Below the pieces are notes generated by a model. That model was not told where the DNA came from, did not search any database, and was given only the letters and a program-made list of their open reading frames with translations. A stretch of DNA of 64,000 nucleotides. It comes from a bacterium (GTDB lineage Bacteria > Orphanbacterota > Orphanbacteria > Orphanbacterales > Orphanbacteraceae). The translations under genes and the position numbers were made by a program. The stretch is from assembly GCA_025782575.1 (NCBI GenBank), contig JALGYY010000046.1, positions 186,001 through 250,000 on the forward strand, in the 5' to 3' direction. Shown piece by piece: positions 25,989 to 35,097 of this stretch (positions are counted from its first letter, which is position 1; each line of letters begins with the position of its first letter).

Positions 25989-26297
25989 CTACGCCTCAGG
26001 TCCCTGTTTGAATCCGATGCCTCCGGTATCATCGCTTCGTCCTGCCAGTTTGACCTTACCGTGTTTTTCTTCGTACATCTTGACGTTCCTGTCGAGAGTC
26101 TCGAGGAGCGCCTTGGCGTTCGGCGGTGTCATGACAATGCGGGAAAATATCTTTGCTTTCGGAGCTCCCGGCATGACGCGGGCGAAATCAATGATGAACT
26201 CGGAAGGGCTATGCGAGATGAGAACCATGTTAGAATAAATCCCCTCCGCCTCTTTCTCTCCCAGTTCAACGTTCAGTTTCTGCTTCGGTTGTTCCAT
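25989..26297 (-). CDS. DUF3467 domain protein
   Basis: A 102-residue cytoplasmic protein matching the DUF3467 pattern: EGIYSNMVLISHSPSEFIID, FARVMPG and SRIVMTPPNAKALLETL. Family function is unknown. It sits 14 bp downstream of the M6 protease gene on the same strand, so the two are probably co-transcribed. Upstream of its start is an AGGAGAGAAAC-like ribosome site. Confidence 0.85.
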   Translation of the reverse strand: MEQPKQKLNVELGEKEAEGIYSNMVLISHSPSEFIIDFARVMPGAPKAKIFSRIVMTPPNAKALLETLDRNVKMYEEKHGKVKLAGRSDDTGGIGFKQGPEA

Positions 26298-26311
26298 TGT
26301 TTCTCTCCTGG

Positions 26312-28183
26312 CTATCGAAGGAGCGCGATCTTCCCGGTAACGGTTTCGCCCCCTCCGTGGATTACATAAAGATAAACGCCTGAGGCGACATTTCGGGCGC
26401 CTTTATTCATTCCGTCCCAGCTCATCAGCCAGTCCGCCGGAATCCCGCCGGGGGAGGAGGTGGTAAGCGTACGAACAAGATTCCCTGTGAGATCATAGAT
26501 TTCCATATGAAGGGACTCCGGGCCGGCCGAGTCATCGCCCGGCTGGAAGATGAACGTGATGCGACCACCCTTCTCAGGCCGATACGGATTGGGTGAGACG
26601 ATCGCGCGGCCCTCCCGTGGAACGCGAATATCAAGATCGAGCGTGATGCGTTCGGGCGATACCCGAATGTCCTCAACCCAGAGCTGAGAAAACGAGCTCC
26701 CATAAAACGCCGTGGACGGTGATGTCTCCGGTGTCCACTCGCGCCGATTCGCCCCACCCCAGAAGTCAGAGGGTCTCCCCAGATCGGTGAATCCAATTGC
26801 AGAGTCGCCGTCACCGTTATCGGCTTCGACGACACCGACCACTCTCTCAGCCGGTGTGCCGGCGTTATTGTCTTCTTTGCTTTCATTGATATGCCAGATG
26901 AGAAGTCCTTCACCAGGCAGGTACTCATCGAAATCGAGTTGCTTCCTGTACTCCAGAAAGAAGTATTCACCATTCTGGCTGTTCCGCTCAAGCCAGTCGT
27001 TCCCGCCCGGGTTGGAGAGTAGCCGAATCGCTTCGGCCGATTCTATGATGGGAGGGAGCTCGATTCCCTCGATACGGCTCGAGTCACCGATACCCTGTTC
27101 GAAAGCGGTAGGCTCGAGCCAGCCGAGCCATTCCTTGAAAAATGGATTGAAATGGGACGGCATCGATCCGGTCCGTGTGCCGCCGCCCGTGTTCGAGAGA
27201 GGGAGCAGGCTACCGGCGTCCATCACGCAGAACGAACCGACGAGGGACTGCTGAACCGTCTGGCCGTTTTCGACAAAGGTCCCATAAAGATCAGGCAGTC
27301 CCAGAATGTGGCCGAACTCATGGACGTAGACCCCCAGCTCACCCAATTCGGGAACCAGTATGTATGGGCCGATTCGAACACCGTCTATCGTTGTCGCTCC
27401 CATGAGGTCGAGGATTGCGGGATCGCTGAGATCCGACTTGTGGGACCAGATCTGGCTCGCGCTCAGAGATCCGTTCAGTACTCCCTCGGCGCCGAGACCG
27501 GCGTGAATGATAATGACGGCGTCCACAATTCCGTCGTCATCTCCCGACGAGGGAATCCCGTCGGGACCGTCATTATCGAAACGGGAGAAATCGACGCCCG
27601 CCTGGTCAGCTAGAATAGCCGCTTCCCGTACCATCCCCCAGTTGTTGGTCGGATAGGGAAGGGCCTGGAAGGCCTGGGTGGAAGTGTTGAAACCGAAATC
27701 GTCGATCGTTCCGGGAATCCCGTCACTATTGACATAGTAATCGAATGATTGAGTCGATCGGAGCCACACTGTAACTCCGCCCCCCAATCGGAAGCGATCC
27801 TGCGAAACTTCTCTATAGTAGTCCCGCATGGTTGCTCCGCCGAACGGGGAGTCGGAAAAGAGAAACCGATCGATACTGGCGGGTGTGTTTGTCTCGCGCC
27901 TTGCCTGGAGGTCCTGCCATTCGATTAGAATGACCGGGACCGCCATGGAATCGGGAGCGGTTCCCCTCGGCGTTTCTTTCAATGCGGGGAAAATCGCGAT
28001 GCCGGCGATAACCGAGCGGGCACCTCGCTTGGCGGCGCTCTCTCCCGGCTCCGGAATCTTACGGTAAAGGCATGAAATCGGAAGGGGCCGGCCTTCTTCT
28101 GCACGGAGTTCGGGAACTGTCAGGATACTGACGACCACCCATGCGATCAGGAAAAAGGCTGCAGTGGAAATCGAGCGCTTCAA
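26312..28183 (-). CDS. Secreted M6-family metalloprotease with FlgD/type-A-like C-terminus
   Basis: A 623-residue exported zinc protease: signal peptide ending ELRAEE, then an M6 (immune inhibitor A-type) catalytic domain with HEFGHILGLPD (HExxHxxGxxD) encoded near 27303-27323, a downstream Met region VMDAGSL, and a C-terminal domain of about 90 residues starting SPNPYRPEKG and ending GVYLYVIHGGGETVTGKIAL. That tail looks like FlgD Ig-like or type A sorting domains found on type IX substrates. The protein presumably acts outside the cell. Its promoter is the divergent one at 28289-28317. Confidence 0.88.
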   Translation of the reverse strand: MKRSISTAAFFLIAWVVVSILTVPELRAEEGRPLPISCLYRKIPEPGESAAKRGARSVIAGIAIFPALKETPRGTAPDSMAVPVILIEWQDLQARRETNTPASIDRFLFSDSPFGGATMRDYYREVSQDRFRLGGGVTVWLRSTQSFDYYVNSDGIPGTIDDFGFNTSTQAFQALPYPTNNWGMVREAAILADQAGVDFSRFDNDGPDGIPSSGDDDGIVDAVIIIHAGLGAEGVLNGSLSASQIWSHKSDLSDPAILDLMGATTIDGVRIGPYILVPELGELGVYVHEFGHILGLPDLYGTFVENGQTVQQSLVGSFCVMDAGSLLPLSNTGGGTRTGSMPSHFNPFFKEWLGWLEPTAFEQGIGDSSRIEGIELPPIIESAEAIRLLSNPGGNDWLERNSQNGEYFFLEYRKQLDFDEYLPGEGLLIWHINESKEDNNAGTPAERVVGVVEADNGDGDSAIGFTDLGRPSDFWGGANRREWTPETSPSTAFYGSSFSQLWVEDIRVSPERITLDLDIRVPREGRAIVSPNPYRPEKGGRITFIFQPGDDSAGPESLHMEIYDLTGNLVRTLTTSSPGGIPADWLMSWDGMNKGARNVASGVYLYVIHGGGETVTGKIALLR

Positions 28184-28288
28184 TACAATACCCTTCTCGA
28201 ATCAGAGATAGGAAGCGTTGGAGGACCGGCTAGGGCGGCCGCTGCCAGGGAGAGACCATACTTTTCACCCCTCCATGGCGGTTTCGGT

Positions 28289-28317
28289 ACTATACGCTTG
28301 CTATCGCGGTGCCGCAA
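28289..28317 (-). promoter_or_regulatory. Minus-strand promoter of the M6 protease
   Basis: Read on the minus strand: TTGCGG, 17 bp, TATAGT. The -10 matches five of six bases; the -35 is weak. It lies about 105 bp before the protease start. Confidence 0.45.
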
Positions 28318-28341
28318 GAGACCGATCGAACGCTCACCCGA

Positions 28342-28370
28342 TTGACTCCCCCTGTTCAGGCTGATACGGT
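28342..28370 (+). promoter_or_regulatory. Promoter of rfaE1
   Basis: TTGACT, 17 bp, TACGGT, 27 bp before the ATG. The same -10 variant TACGGT occurs with TTGACA before the TPR gene (50719-50748), which gives some support. AGGAGG follows at 28383-28388. Confidence 0.45.
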
Positions 28371-28396
28371 CCATCTGCCAATAGGAGGATCGACTG

Positions 28397-29389
28397 ATGT
28401 CCCAAAGAATCTCACCGGAACGTGCAGCGGAAGTGATGGAGCAGTTCCGAAATCGCCGATTTCTGGTCCTGGGTGACATCATGCTCGATCAGTATGTCCA
28501 CGGCGCCGTCTCCCGCATTTCGCCGGAAGCACCCGTGCCTGTCGTTCATGTGGAGCGGTCGGAAGAACGACTCGGTGGTGCGGCAAACGTAGCGAACAAC
28601 CTGGCTGCACTCGGCGCAGAGGTTTGGCTCTGCGGCCTCGTCGGGGACGATGTCCACGGCAGCTCCCTTCGGGAAAAGCTGGAAGCCCGATCCATTCGGA
28701 CTGAGCATCTCATTCAGCACCCGACGAGACCGACCACTCGCAAAGTCCGGATCATCGCTCATCAGCAACAGATCGTCCGTGTGGATCACGAAGTCGATGA
28801 GCCTATCGAAGAGGATGTGGAGCAGCAGATCGGCGCACTGGCGCGACGGATCGTACCCACCATAGATGGCGTGATTCTTTCGGACTACGGCAAGGGGATC
28901 GTAACGGAGAACCTGATACGCCAGGTGGTGGCTGCTTCGGTCGGCGGGCAGTTCGTGGCTGTTGATCCCAAAGTGAAGCATTTCTCGCTCTACCGGGGAG
29001 TCTCGCTTGTCACTCCGAATGTGCTCGAAGCGGGACAGGCGGCTGGGGAGAAGGTAACGGATGACGAGTCGCTCGAACGAGTGGCCCGGCGACTGCTGGA
29101 ACTCCTCCCCGGGACGTCCCTCCTGATCACAAGGGGAGAGCAGGGGATGTCTCTCTTTGAACCGGCACGGGAGTCCACCCATATTCCGACCGTGGCGAGA
29201 CACGTCTATGATGTGACCGGTGCAGGCGACACGGTGATCGCCACATACGCACTTGCATTTACAGCCGGGTCGACCAGCCGAGAGGCGGCCGTTCTCGCCA
29301 ATCATGCGGCGGGAGAGGTGATCGAAGAAGTGGGTGCTGCGCCGATTACTGTCGATCGTCTCCGCCGATCTCTCTCGGGGAGTGATTGA
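28397..29389 (+). CDS. rfaE1: D-glycero-beta-D-manno-heptose-7-phosphate kinase
   Basis: A 330-residue PfkB-fold kinase corresponding to the N-terminal half of HldE. Motifs include LGDIMLDQYVHGAVSRISPE, GGAANVANNLAALGA and DVTGAGDTVIATYALA with the catalytic Asp. It makes heptose 1,7-bisphosphate in ADP-heptose synthesis for the inner core of lipopolysaccharide. The partner adenylyltransferase is the next gene, so this organism uses the split form. Confidence 0.93.
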   Translation: MSQRISPERAAEVMEQFRNRRFLVLGDIMLDQYVHGAVSRISPEAPVPVVHVERSEERLGGAANVANNLAALGAEVWLCGLVGDDVHGSSLREKLEARSIRTEHLIQHPTRPTTRKVRIIAHQQQIVRVDHEVDEPIEEDVEQQIGALARRIVPTIDGVILSDYGKGIVTENLIRQVVAASVGGQFVAVDPKVKHFSLYRGVSLVTPNVLEAGQAAGEKVTDDESLERVARRLLELLPGTSLLITRGEQGMSLFEPARESTHIPTVARHVYDVTGAGDTVIATYALAFTAGSTSREAAVLANHAAGEVIEEVGAAPITVDRLRRSLSGSD

Positions 29390-29883
29390 TTTTGGGACGG
29401 GTGCTGGAAGAAACGGAGCTTCTTGAGGTCCGTGAAGATGCGCGAAGGAATGGAATCCGATTTGTACTCACAAACGGATGCTTCGATCTCCTCCACGCCG
29501 GACATCTTGCCGTTTTCGAAGAGGCCCGAAAGATGGGGAATCTGCTTCTGGTGGCAATGAACGGGGATGATTCGGTTAGGCGACTGAAAGGGGAAGGGCG
29601 GCCTCTCGTCAGAGAGGACTATCGTGCCCGGCTGGTAGCGGCACTCGATCCGGTCGACTACGTCGTACTGTTTCACGAAGAGACCCCCGCCCGTCTCATT
29701 CGGCTGCTTCTTCCGGATGTCCTCGTCAAGGGAGGGGACTATGACGCCGATACGATTGTCGGCGCGGAGGATGTTCGATCCGCCGGTGGAGAGGTCGTTA
29801 TCGTCCCTCTGCTTCCCGGACTCTCGACGAGCGGTCTGATCGAACGAATTGCGAAGCGGTACGGTAGCGATGAAAGCCCCTAG
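29386..29883 (+). CDS. rfaE2: D-glycero-beta-D-manno-heptose 1-phosphate adenylyltransferase
   Basis: A 165-residue nucleotidyltransferase equal to the C-terminal half of HldE: VLTNGCFDLLHAGHL holds the GxFDxxHxGH signature, followed by MNGDDSVRRLKGEGRP and VLVKGGDYD. The start is taken as TTG 29386 overlapping the rfaE1 stop (TTGA); TTG 29392 is possible. It makes ADP-heptose. Confidence 0.92.
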   Translation: MILGRVLEETELLEVREDARRNGIRFVLTNGCFDLLHAGHLAVFEEARKMGNLLLVAMNGDDSVRRLKGEGRPLVREDYRARLVAALDPVDYVVLFHEETPARLIRLLLPDVLVKGGDYDADTIVGAEDVRSAGGEVVIVPLLPGLSTSGLIERIAKRYGSDESP

Positions 29884-31036
29884 CTCCCCTCAGATTCCGC
29901 TCATCCCGATCATCATCCTGACAGCCCTCCTGATCTTGTTCGTGGGGAATGCACTGCTCGTGTCACTCGACCGTCCCTGGCGTCCGGCGGCGTCCCGCTG
30001 GGCCGAACCGGTTACGGAATGGACCGGCGTCATTCATGTGCACACCCGCTACTCCGACGGCTCGGGAACGGTGGAGAGCGTCGCTCTTGCAGCAGAGAAG
30101 GCGGGTGCCGACTTCGTCATCATTACGGACCATAACGACGAACGCTCGTATGCAGAGGCCGGCTATCGCCATGGTGTTCTCGTTCTGGCAGGGGATGAGC
30201 GTTCGACCGAAAAGGGGCACATGCTTGTAATCGGTGCGCCTGGCATTGAAGGGCGGGACGCCGATCGCGTTGCTGAAGAGGCGGATCGAGCGGGGGGGAT
30301 CGCCATCGTGTCTCATCCCTTCGGCAGGCGATCCTGGGAGGGGGCTGTCCCCCCTTTCGCAAGGGGCTATGAGATCATCAACGCCGATTCCGAATGGAGA
30401 GACGATTCGCCGCTCGAGCTCATCTCATCGCTTTTGGCTCTCCCCGTTCTCCCCCGGGCTCCGTGGAACCGGCTGATCGATCGTCCGACCCGAAACCTGA
30501 CGGAGTTCGATTTCCTCTCGCTCCTCCGTCCGATCGTCCCGATCGCCTCCGTCGATGCCCATGCCGCAATCGAAATCTTCAAGGGGAAGCTGCTGCCATT
30601 TCCATCATACGAAGCGATCTTTTCCGGGCCACGAACTCACGTTCTTCTCGATCGTCCTCCCACGGGGGATGGAACAGTTGACACCCGCCTCGTGATCGAG
30701 GCCCTCCGTGCGGGCCGGGTCTTTCTGGGACATGACGGGCTGGGGGAGTCACGCGGGTTCCTGTTCCAGGTGTCCGCCGGCGATATCGTTGCCGGCCCGG
30801 GAGAGTCGATAACGGCTGAATCGGCCGAAATAATCGTCCAAATCCCCCTTCCCGGCGAAACAAGGATCCGGGTCTTCCGTGACGGTCTGCTCTGGAAGGA
30901 GGGGCGTGGTCCACGGTATCGGACGAGCGCGGGCCCGGGGGTCTATCGGGTCGAGATCGTGCAAGTGAGACGGACCGATCGGCCCTGGATTTTCTCGGCT
31001 CCCATACGGATCATCTCGGAACTGTCCTCTGACTGA
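29870..31036 (+). CDS. Membrane-anchored PHP-domain metallohydrolase
   Basis: A 388-residue protein with one N-terminal membrane helix (IPLIPIIILTALLILFVGNA) and a PHP domain: HVHTRYSDGSGTV, ITDHND, a GDE motif, IVSHPFG and SVDAHA supply the metal ligands. It resembles the CehA/McbA family of metallohydrolases. Substrate unknown; a phosphoester hydrolase acting outside the cytoplasmic membrane is likely. The ATG at 29870 lies inside the end of rfaE2. Confidence 0.8.
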   Translation: MKAPSSPQIPLIPIIILTALLILFVGNALLVSLDRPWRPAASRWAEPVTEWTGVIHVHTRYSDGSGTVESVALAAEKAGADFVIITDHNDERSYAEAGYRHGVLVLAGDERSTEKGHMLVIGAPGIEGRDADRVAEEADRAGGIAIVSHPFGRRSWEGAVPPFARGYEIINADSEWRDDSPLELISSLLALPVLPRAPWNRLIDRPTRNLTEFDFLSLLRPIVPIASVDAHAAIEIFKGKLLPFPSYEAIFSGPRTHVLLDRPPTGDGTVDTRLVIEALRAGRVFLGHDGLGESRGFLFQVSAGDIVAGPGESITAESAEIIVQIPLPGETRIRVFRDGLLWKEGRGPRYRTSAGPGVYRVEIVQVRRTDRPWIFSAPIRIISELSSD

Positions 31037-31120
31037 CCCGTCTCGTAAACCCGCCCAATCCGCTTCCCCCGGAGGTTGCGAGGCGGAAGGATTCTAGCGA
31101 TACTATGATCTGGAACAGAG

Positions 31121-31150
31121 TGGTCTCACCTACGTTCTGGGTGTTATAAT
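31121..31150 (+). promoter_or_regulatory. Promoter of the COG2403-sucCD-ndk operon
   Basis: A perfect -10 TATAAT at 31145-31150 with a poor -35 (TGGTCT, 18 bp upstream). A GG-N10-GC pair (31139-31152) overlaps it, but the -12 side lacks TTGC, so sigma-54 is unlikely. The 218-bp gap before the operon holds nothing else I recognise. Confidence 0.45.
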
Positions 31151-31254
31151 GCCTGATTGCGTTGAGCTAAAGCTGGAATCAAAAAAGGGGAACCGGGCCT
31201 CATTCGGTTCGGCCGGTACGATCCCCCACACTTTGGAACCGAAAAGGTAATTAC

Positions 31255-32616
31255 ATGGCAACGAGGAAAAAGCGTGTCCTGATTATGGGAGCGGCCGGCA
31301 GAGATTTCCACAATTTCAACACGGTCTTCAGGCAGGATCCGACGGTTGAAGTCGTCGCTTTCACTGCGACCCAGATTCCGGACATTGACGGGCGCGGTTA
31401 TCCCGCGAAACTCGCAGGCCCCTATTATGAGAAGGCGATTCCCATTCTGCCGGAGTCGGATCTCATTGATATCATCAAGAAGAAAAAAGTAGATGAGGTC
31501 GTGTTTGCCTATAGCGACATTCCCCACCAATACGTGATGAATCGTGCGTCATCCGTGCTTGCCGCCGGCGCTGATTTCAAGCTGTTGGGGCTTGCCCATA
31601 CCGCGCTTCCCAGCACGAAGCCCGTTATTTCGATCTGCGCGGCTCGAACCGGAGCCGGCAAGAGCCAGACGACCCGACGGGTCTGCGACATTTTGAGGGA
31701 ACTCGGTGCCAAGATTGCCGTAGCGCGCCATCCGATGCCATATGGTGATCTCGTTAAGCAGGAAGTGCAGCGTTTCAAGACGCTCGCCGATTTGGACAAA
31801 CATAAGTGCACGATCGAAGAGCGCGAAGAGTACGAGCCACACATTCAGAACAAGACCGTCGTGTATGCGGGTGTGGACTACGAAAAAATTCTGCGGCGCT
31901 TGGAAAAAGAGGCGGATGTCGTGATCTGGGACGGTGGCAATAATGATATGCCGTTTTTCGATCCCGATCTTGCGATCGTCGTCGTCGATCCGCATCGGCC
32001 GGGGCATGAGGTTACCTATCATCCTGGAGACACGAACGTCAGGCATGCCGATGTAATCGTGATCAACAAAGTTGACACCGCCGATATGGAAGATGTCGAA
32101 GACGTGAGAGAAAATATTTCGATCGTCAATCCGGGTGCTATCGTGATCGAAGCAGCCTCGCCGCTTACGGTTGAAAACCCCGAGCTGATTCGCGGCAAAG
32201 TGGCTCTTGTCGTGGAAGATGGGCCGACCTTGACGCACGGCGAAATGGAGTACGGTGCCGGAATGGTGGCGGCCAAGCGTTTCGGAGCAGTCGATGTGCT
32301 CGATCCGCGCGAGTTCGCCAAGGGGAAGATCGTTGATGTATTCGAGAAGTATCCGGAAATCGGGCCGCTCCTTCCTGCAATGGGTTACGGCGATCGCCAG
32401 GTGAAGGATCTAGAGCGAACCATTCGCGCTTCGGGCGCCGAGGTGGTTATCATCGGTACGCCGATTGACCTCTCCAAGCTGATCAAGATCAACATCCCCA
32501 CGGTTCGCGTGGAGTACAGCCTCCAGGAAATCGGGAAGCCCGATTTCGACGACATTCTGGGGGCGTTCTGGAAAAAGCACGGCAAGAAGGCCGGCCGAAA
32601 GGGAAAGAAGGCATGA
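31255..32616 (+). CDS. Cyclic 2,3-diphosphoglycerate synthetase-like P-loop protein (COG2403)
   Basis: A 453-residue cytoplasmic protein. The N-terminal Rossmann part opens with VLIMGAAGRDFHNFNTVFR, typical of COG2403, and a central P-loop ARTGAGKSQTTR (about 128-139) is followed by NKVDTADM. Homologues include archaeal cyclic 2,3-diphosphoglycerate synthetase, but bacterial members are mostly uncharacterised. The stop overlaps the sucC start by 4 bp, so its product is made together with succinyl-CoA synthetase. Name is by family; true reaction unknown. Confidence 0.8.
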   Translation: MATRKKRVLIMGAAGRDFHNFNTVFRQDPTVEVVAFTATQIPDIDGRGYPAKLAGPYYEKAIPILPESDLIDIIKKKKVDEVVFAYSDIPHQYVMNRASSVLAAGADFKLLGLAHTALPSTKPVISICAARTGAGKSQTTRRVCDILRELGAKIAVARHPMPYGDLVKQEVQRFKTLADLDKHKCTIEEREEYEPHIQNKTVVYAGVDYEKILRRLEKEADVVIWDGGNNDMPFFDPDLAIVVVDPHRPGHEVTYHPGDTNVRHADVIVINKVDTADMEDVEDVRENISIVNPGAIVIEAASPLTVENPELIRGKVALVVEDGPTLTHGEMEYGAGMVAAKRFGAVDVLDPREFAKGKIVDVFEKYPEIGPLLPAMGYGDRQVKDLERTIRASGAEVVIIGTPIDLSKLIKINIPTVRVEYSLQEIGKPDFDDILGAFWKKHGKKAGRKGKKA

Positions 32617-33752
32617 AGGTCCACGAGTATCAAGCGAAGGACATCTTCGCCGCTCATGGGATCCCGGTTCCTGAAGGGGTGATGGTGGAGACGGTGGAAG
32701 AAGCTGTCGCCGTAGCCAAGCGGATTGGCGTACCTGTGGTGCTCAAATCGCAAGTTCACGTCGGTGGCCGGGGCAAAGCGGGTGGTATCAAGCTCGTGAG
32801 CAAGCTGGAAGATGTGCCGAAAGTGGCGGGTGATATTCTAGGGATGGAAATCAAGGGCCTTACGGTCAAAAAGCTTCTGGTGGCCAAGGGCGTAGAAATC
32901 GAAACAGAGTGCTATGTGGGCCTCCTCCTCGACCGGGCCAAAAAACGGATCACCTGGATCGTGAGCGCGGCGGGCGGTGTGGACATTGAAGAGGTCGCGG
33001 CGAACGAACCGGAAAAGATCGTAAAGCTTACGGTCGATCCGACGATCGGTTTTCGTAACTATCAGGCACGCTGGCTCGCTACCAAACTTTACAGTGATCC
33101 CGCCCAGGTGAAAGCGGCGGCTTCGATCATCTTGAAGCTCTACCAGGCTTTTCTTGACAGCGATTCGTCACTGGCGGAAATCAACCCGCTGATCACGACG
33201 CCCGAGGGAGAAGTGCTTGCGATCGATGCGAAACTGAACATCGATGACAGCGCTCTCTACAGGCGGCAGGCGATTGCCGAAATGCGCGACCTCGATGCGG
33301 AGACGCCGGCGGAAATCCTCGCGAGGGAGCAGTCGCTTTCCTATGTCCCGCTCGACGGGGAAATCGGTTGTGTGGTGAACGGCGCGGGCCTCGCGATGGC
33401 GACGATGGACGTGATTCAGCACTATGGCGGCTCTCCGGCGAACTTCCTCGATATCGGGGGGAGCTCGAATCCGGAGAAGGTGATCGCCGCCCTCGACATC
33501 ATCACATCCGACCCGAAGGTGAAGGCAATTCTTTTTAACATCTTCGGTGGAATCACCCGCTGCGATGATGTGGCCATGGGGATCAAGACCGCATTTGAAA
33601 GAAAGCCTCCGACGATACCCATCGTTATTCGACTCACCGGTACGAACGAAGAAAAGGCAAGTGAGATTCTGGAAGAGGCCGGTTACACGGCGCTTACCGT
33701 GATGGATGAAGCGGTGATCGCGGCGGTCGAAGCCGCGCGGGGAGGAAAGTAA
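32613..33752 (+). CDS. sucC: Succinyl-CoA synthetase beta subunit
   Basis: A 379-residue ATP-grasp subunit: [20 protein letters not shown] start, [29 protein letters not shown] and [14 protein letters not shown] near the C-terminus. With SucD it interconverts succinyl-CoA and succinate with phosphorylation of a nucleoside diphosphate in the TCA cycle. It overlaps the COG2403 gene (ATGA) and is followed by sucD after one base. Confidence 0.95.
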   Translation: MKVHEYQAKDIFAAHGIPVPEGVMVETVEEAVAVAKRIGVPVVLKSQVHVGGRGKAGGIKLVSKLEDVPKVAGDILGMEIKGLTVKKLLVAKGVEIETECYVGLLLDRAKKRITWIVSAAGGVDIEEVAANEPEKIVKLTVDPTIGFRNYQARWLATKLYSDPAQVKAAASIILKLYQAFLDSDSSLAEINPLITTPEGEVLAIDAKLNIDDSALYRRQAIAEMRDLDAETPAEILAREQSLSYVPLDGEIGCVVNGAGLAMATMDVIQHYGGSPANFLDIGGSSNPEKVIAALDIITSDPKVKAILFNIFGGITRCDDVAMGIKTAFERKPPTIPIVIRLTGTNEEKASEILEEAGYTALTVMDEAVIAAVEAARGGK

Positions 33753-33753
33753 A

Positions 33754-34629
33754 ATGAGTATTCTTCTCGATGAGAAGAGCCGCGTGGTCGTGCAGGGAAT
33801 CACAGGGCGGGACGGATCGTTTCACACGCGAAGCATGATCGAGTACGGCACGAATGTCGTTGCAGGCGTTACGCCCGGCAAGGGAAGTACGACCTTTGAC
33901 GGTGTGCCTGTATTCGACACCGTTCGAGATGCGGTGGAGGAGCAGAAGGCGGATGTCTCTGTGATCTTCGTTCCCCCGGCGTTCACCACAGACGCTCTCT
34001 ATGAGGCGATCGAGTCGGGGGTCAGGCTGATCGTGGCGATCACGGAAGGGGTCCCCGCGCTCGACATGGTCGGCGTCTACGATGCGGTTCAGCGTGAAGG
34101 GGTACGATTGATCGGTCCCAACTGTCCGGGGCTTATTTCACCCGGCAAGGCCAAGGTGGGGATTCTTCCCGGGCCGATTCATGTGAAGGGACCGGTGGGT
34201 GTGATCTCCCGGAGCGGGACATTGACATATGAAGTGGTGGCCGCGCTCACGGCCCGCGATGTGGGCCAGTCGACCTGTATCGGTATCGGCGGCGATCCGA
34301 TTGTCGGCTCGAATTATATGAGCCTCCTGCCGTTGTTCGAGAAAGATCCGGAGACAAAGGGAATCGTTCTGATCGGCGAGATCGGCGGAACCGAAGAAGA
34401 AGAGGCGGCCGAGTATATTCAATCGAATATGAGCAAGCCGGTCGTTTCGTTTATAGCCGGTCGGACGGCGCCTCCCGGGAAGAGGATGGGCCATGCGGGC
34501 GCTATCATCGCGGGCGGAAAGGGGACGGCGGAGGAGAAGATCGCCGCCCTTGGAAAAGCGGGCGTGCCCGTGGCGAGGATTCCGTCGGAGATCGGTGACC
34601 TCATGGCAGAGGCCCTGAAAAGTAACTGA
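33754..34629 (+). CDS. sucD: Succinyl-CoA synthetase alpha subunit
   Basis: A 291-residue CoA-binding subunit: [35 protein letters not shown], and the catalytic phospho-His in [19 protein letters not shown] (about His247). GGAGG precedes the ATG. ndk follows, and nucleoside diphosphate kinase can use the nucleoside triphosphate made by this enzyme. Confidence 0.95.
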   Translation: MSILLDEKSRVVVQGITGRDGSFHTRSMIEYGTNVVAGVTPGKGSTTFDGVPVFDTVRDAVEEQKADVSVIFVPPAFTTDALYEAIESGVRLIVAITEGVPALDMVGVYDAVQREGVRLIGPNCPGLISPGKAKVGILPGPIHVKGPVGVISRSGTLTYEVVAALTARDVGQSTCIGIGGDPIVGSNYMSLLPLFEKDPETKGIVLIGEIGGTEEEEAAEYIQSNMSKPVVSFIAGRTAPPGKRMGHAGAIIAGGKGTAEEKIAALGKAGVPVARIPSEIGDLMAEALKSN

Positions 34630-34664
34630 ACGGTACTATCGAAATAGAGGAGATTGTAAAAGGA

Positions 34665-35081
34665 ATGAAAGAGAAAACACTTCTCATGGTCAAGCCGGAT
34701 GCAACGGGCAATGGCAATACCGGCGCGATCATTCGCCGGCTGGAGATGGAAGGGTTCCGGCTTCTCGGTCTTCGGTCGTTGAAACTTGCCAGGGCTGAGG
34801 CTGAGGCGTTCTATGGTGTGCACAAGGATCGCCCGTTCTTTCCCGATCTGGTGGATTACATTACTTCGGGCATGGTCGTCCCCATGGTACTCGAAAGAGA
34901 GAACGCCATTCTTTCGCTTCGCGAATTTATTGGAGCGACCAATCCGGCGGAAGCACGTGAGGGTTCGATTCGAAAGGACTTCGGTGCCGATATCCAGCAC
35001 AATGCGGTGCATTCCTCGGATGCACCGGAAACGGCTGTAAGAGAGATCGGGTTCTTCTTCACTGAAAAGGACCTGGTCTGA
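34665..35081 (+). CDS. ndk: Nucleoside diphosphate kinase
   Basis: A 138-residue enzyme exchanging the terminal phosphate between nucleotides. TLLMVKPDAT opens the fold, and the active-site His116 lies in NAVHSSD. Length and motifs are standard. It belongs to the sucCD operon by position (35-bp gap). Confidence 0.95.
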   Translation: MKEKTLLMVKPDATGNGNTGAIIRRLEMEGFRLLGLRSLKLARAEAEAFYGVHKDRPFFPDLVDYITSGMVVPMVLERENAILSLREFIGATNPAEAREGSIRKDFGADIQHNAVHSSDAPETAVREIGFFFTEKDLV

Positions 35082-35097
35082 TTCACGGGGGGGGAGT

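Noticed and set aside
31138-31152. Sigma-54 promoter before the COG2403-sucCD operon
   Set aside because: GG and GC are 10 bp apart, but the -12 element lacks TTGC and a perfect TATAAT overlaps it.
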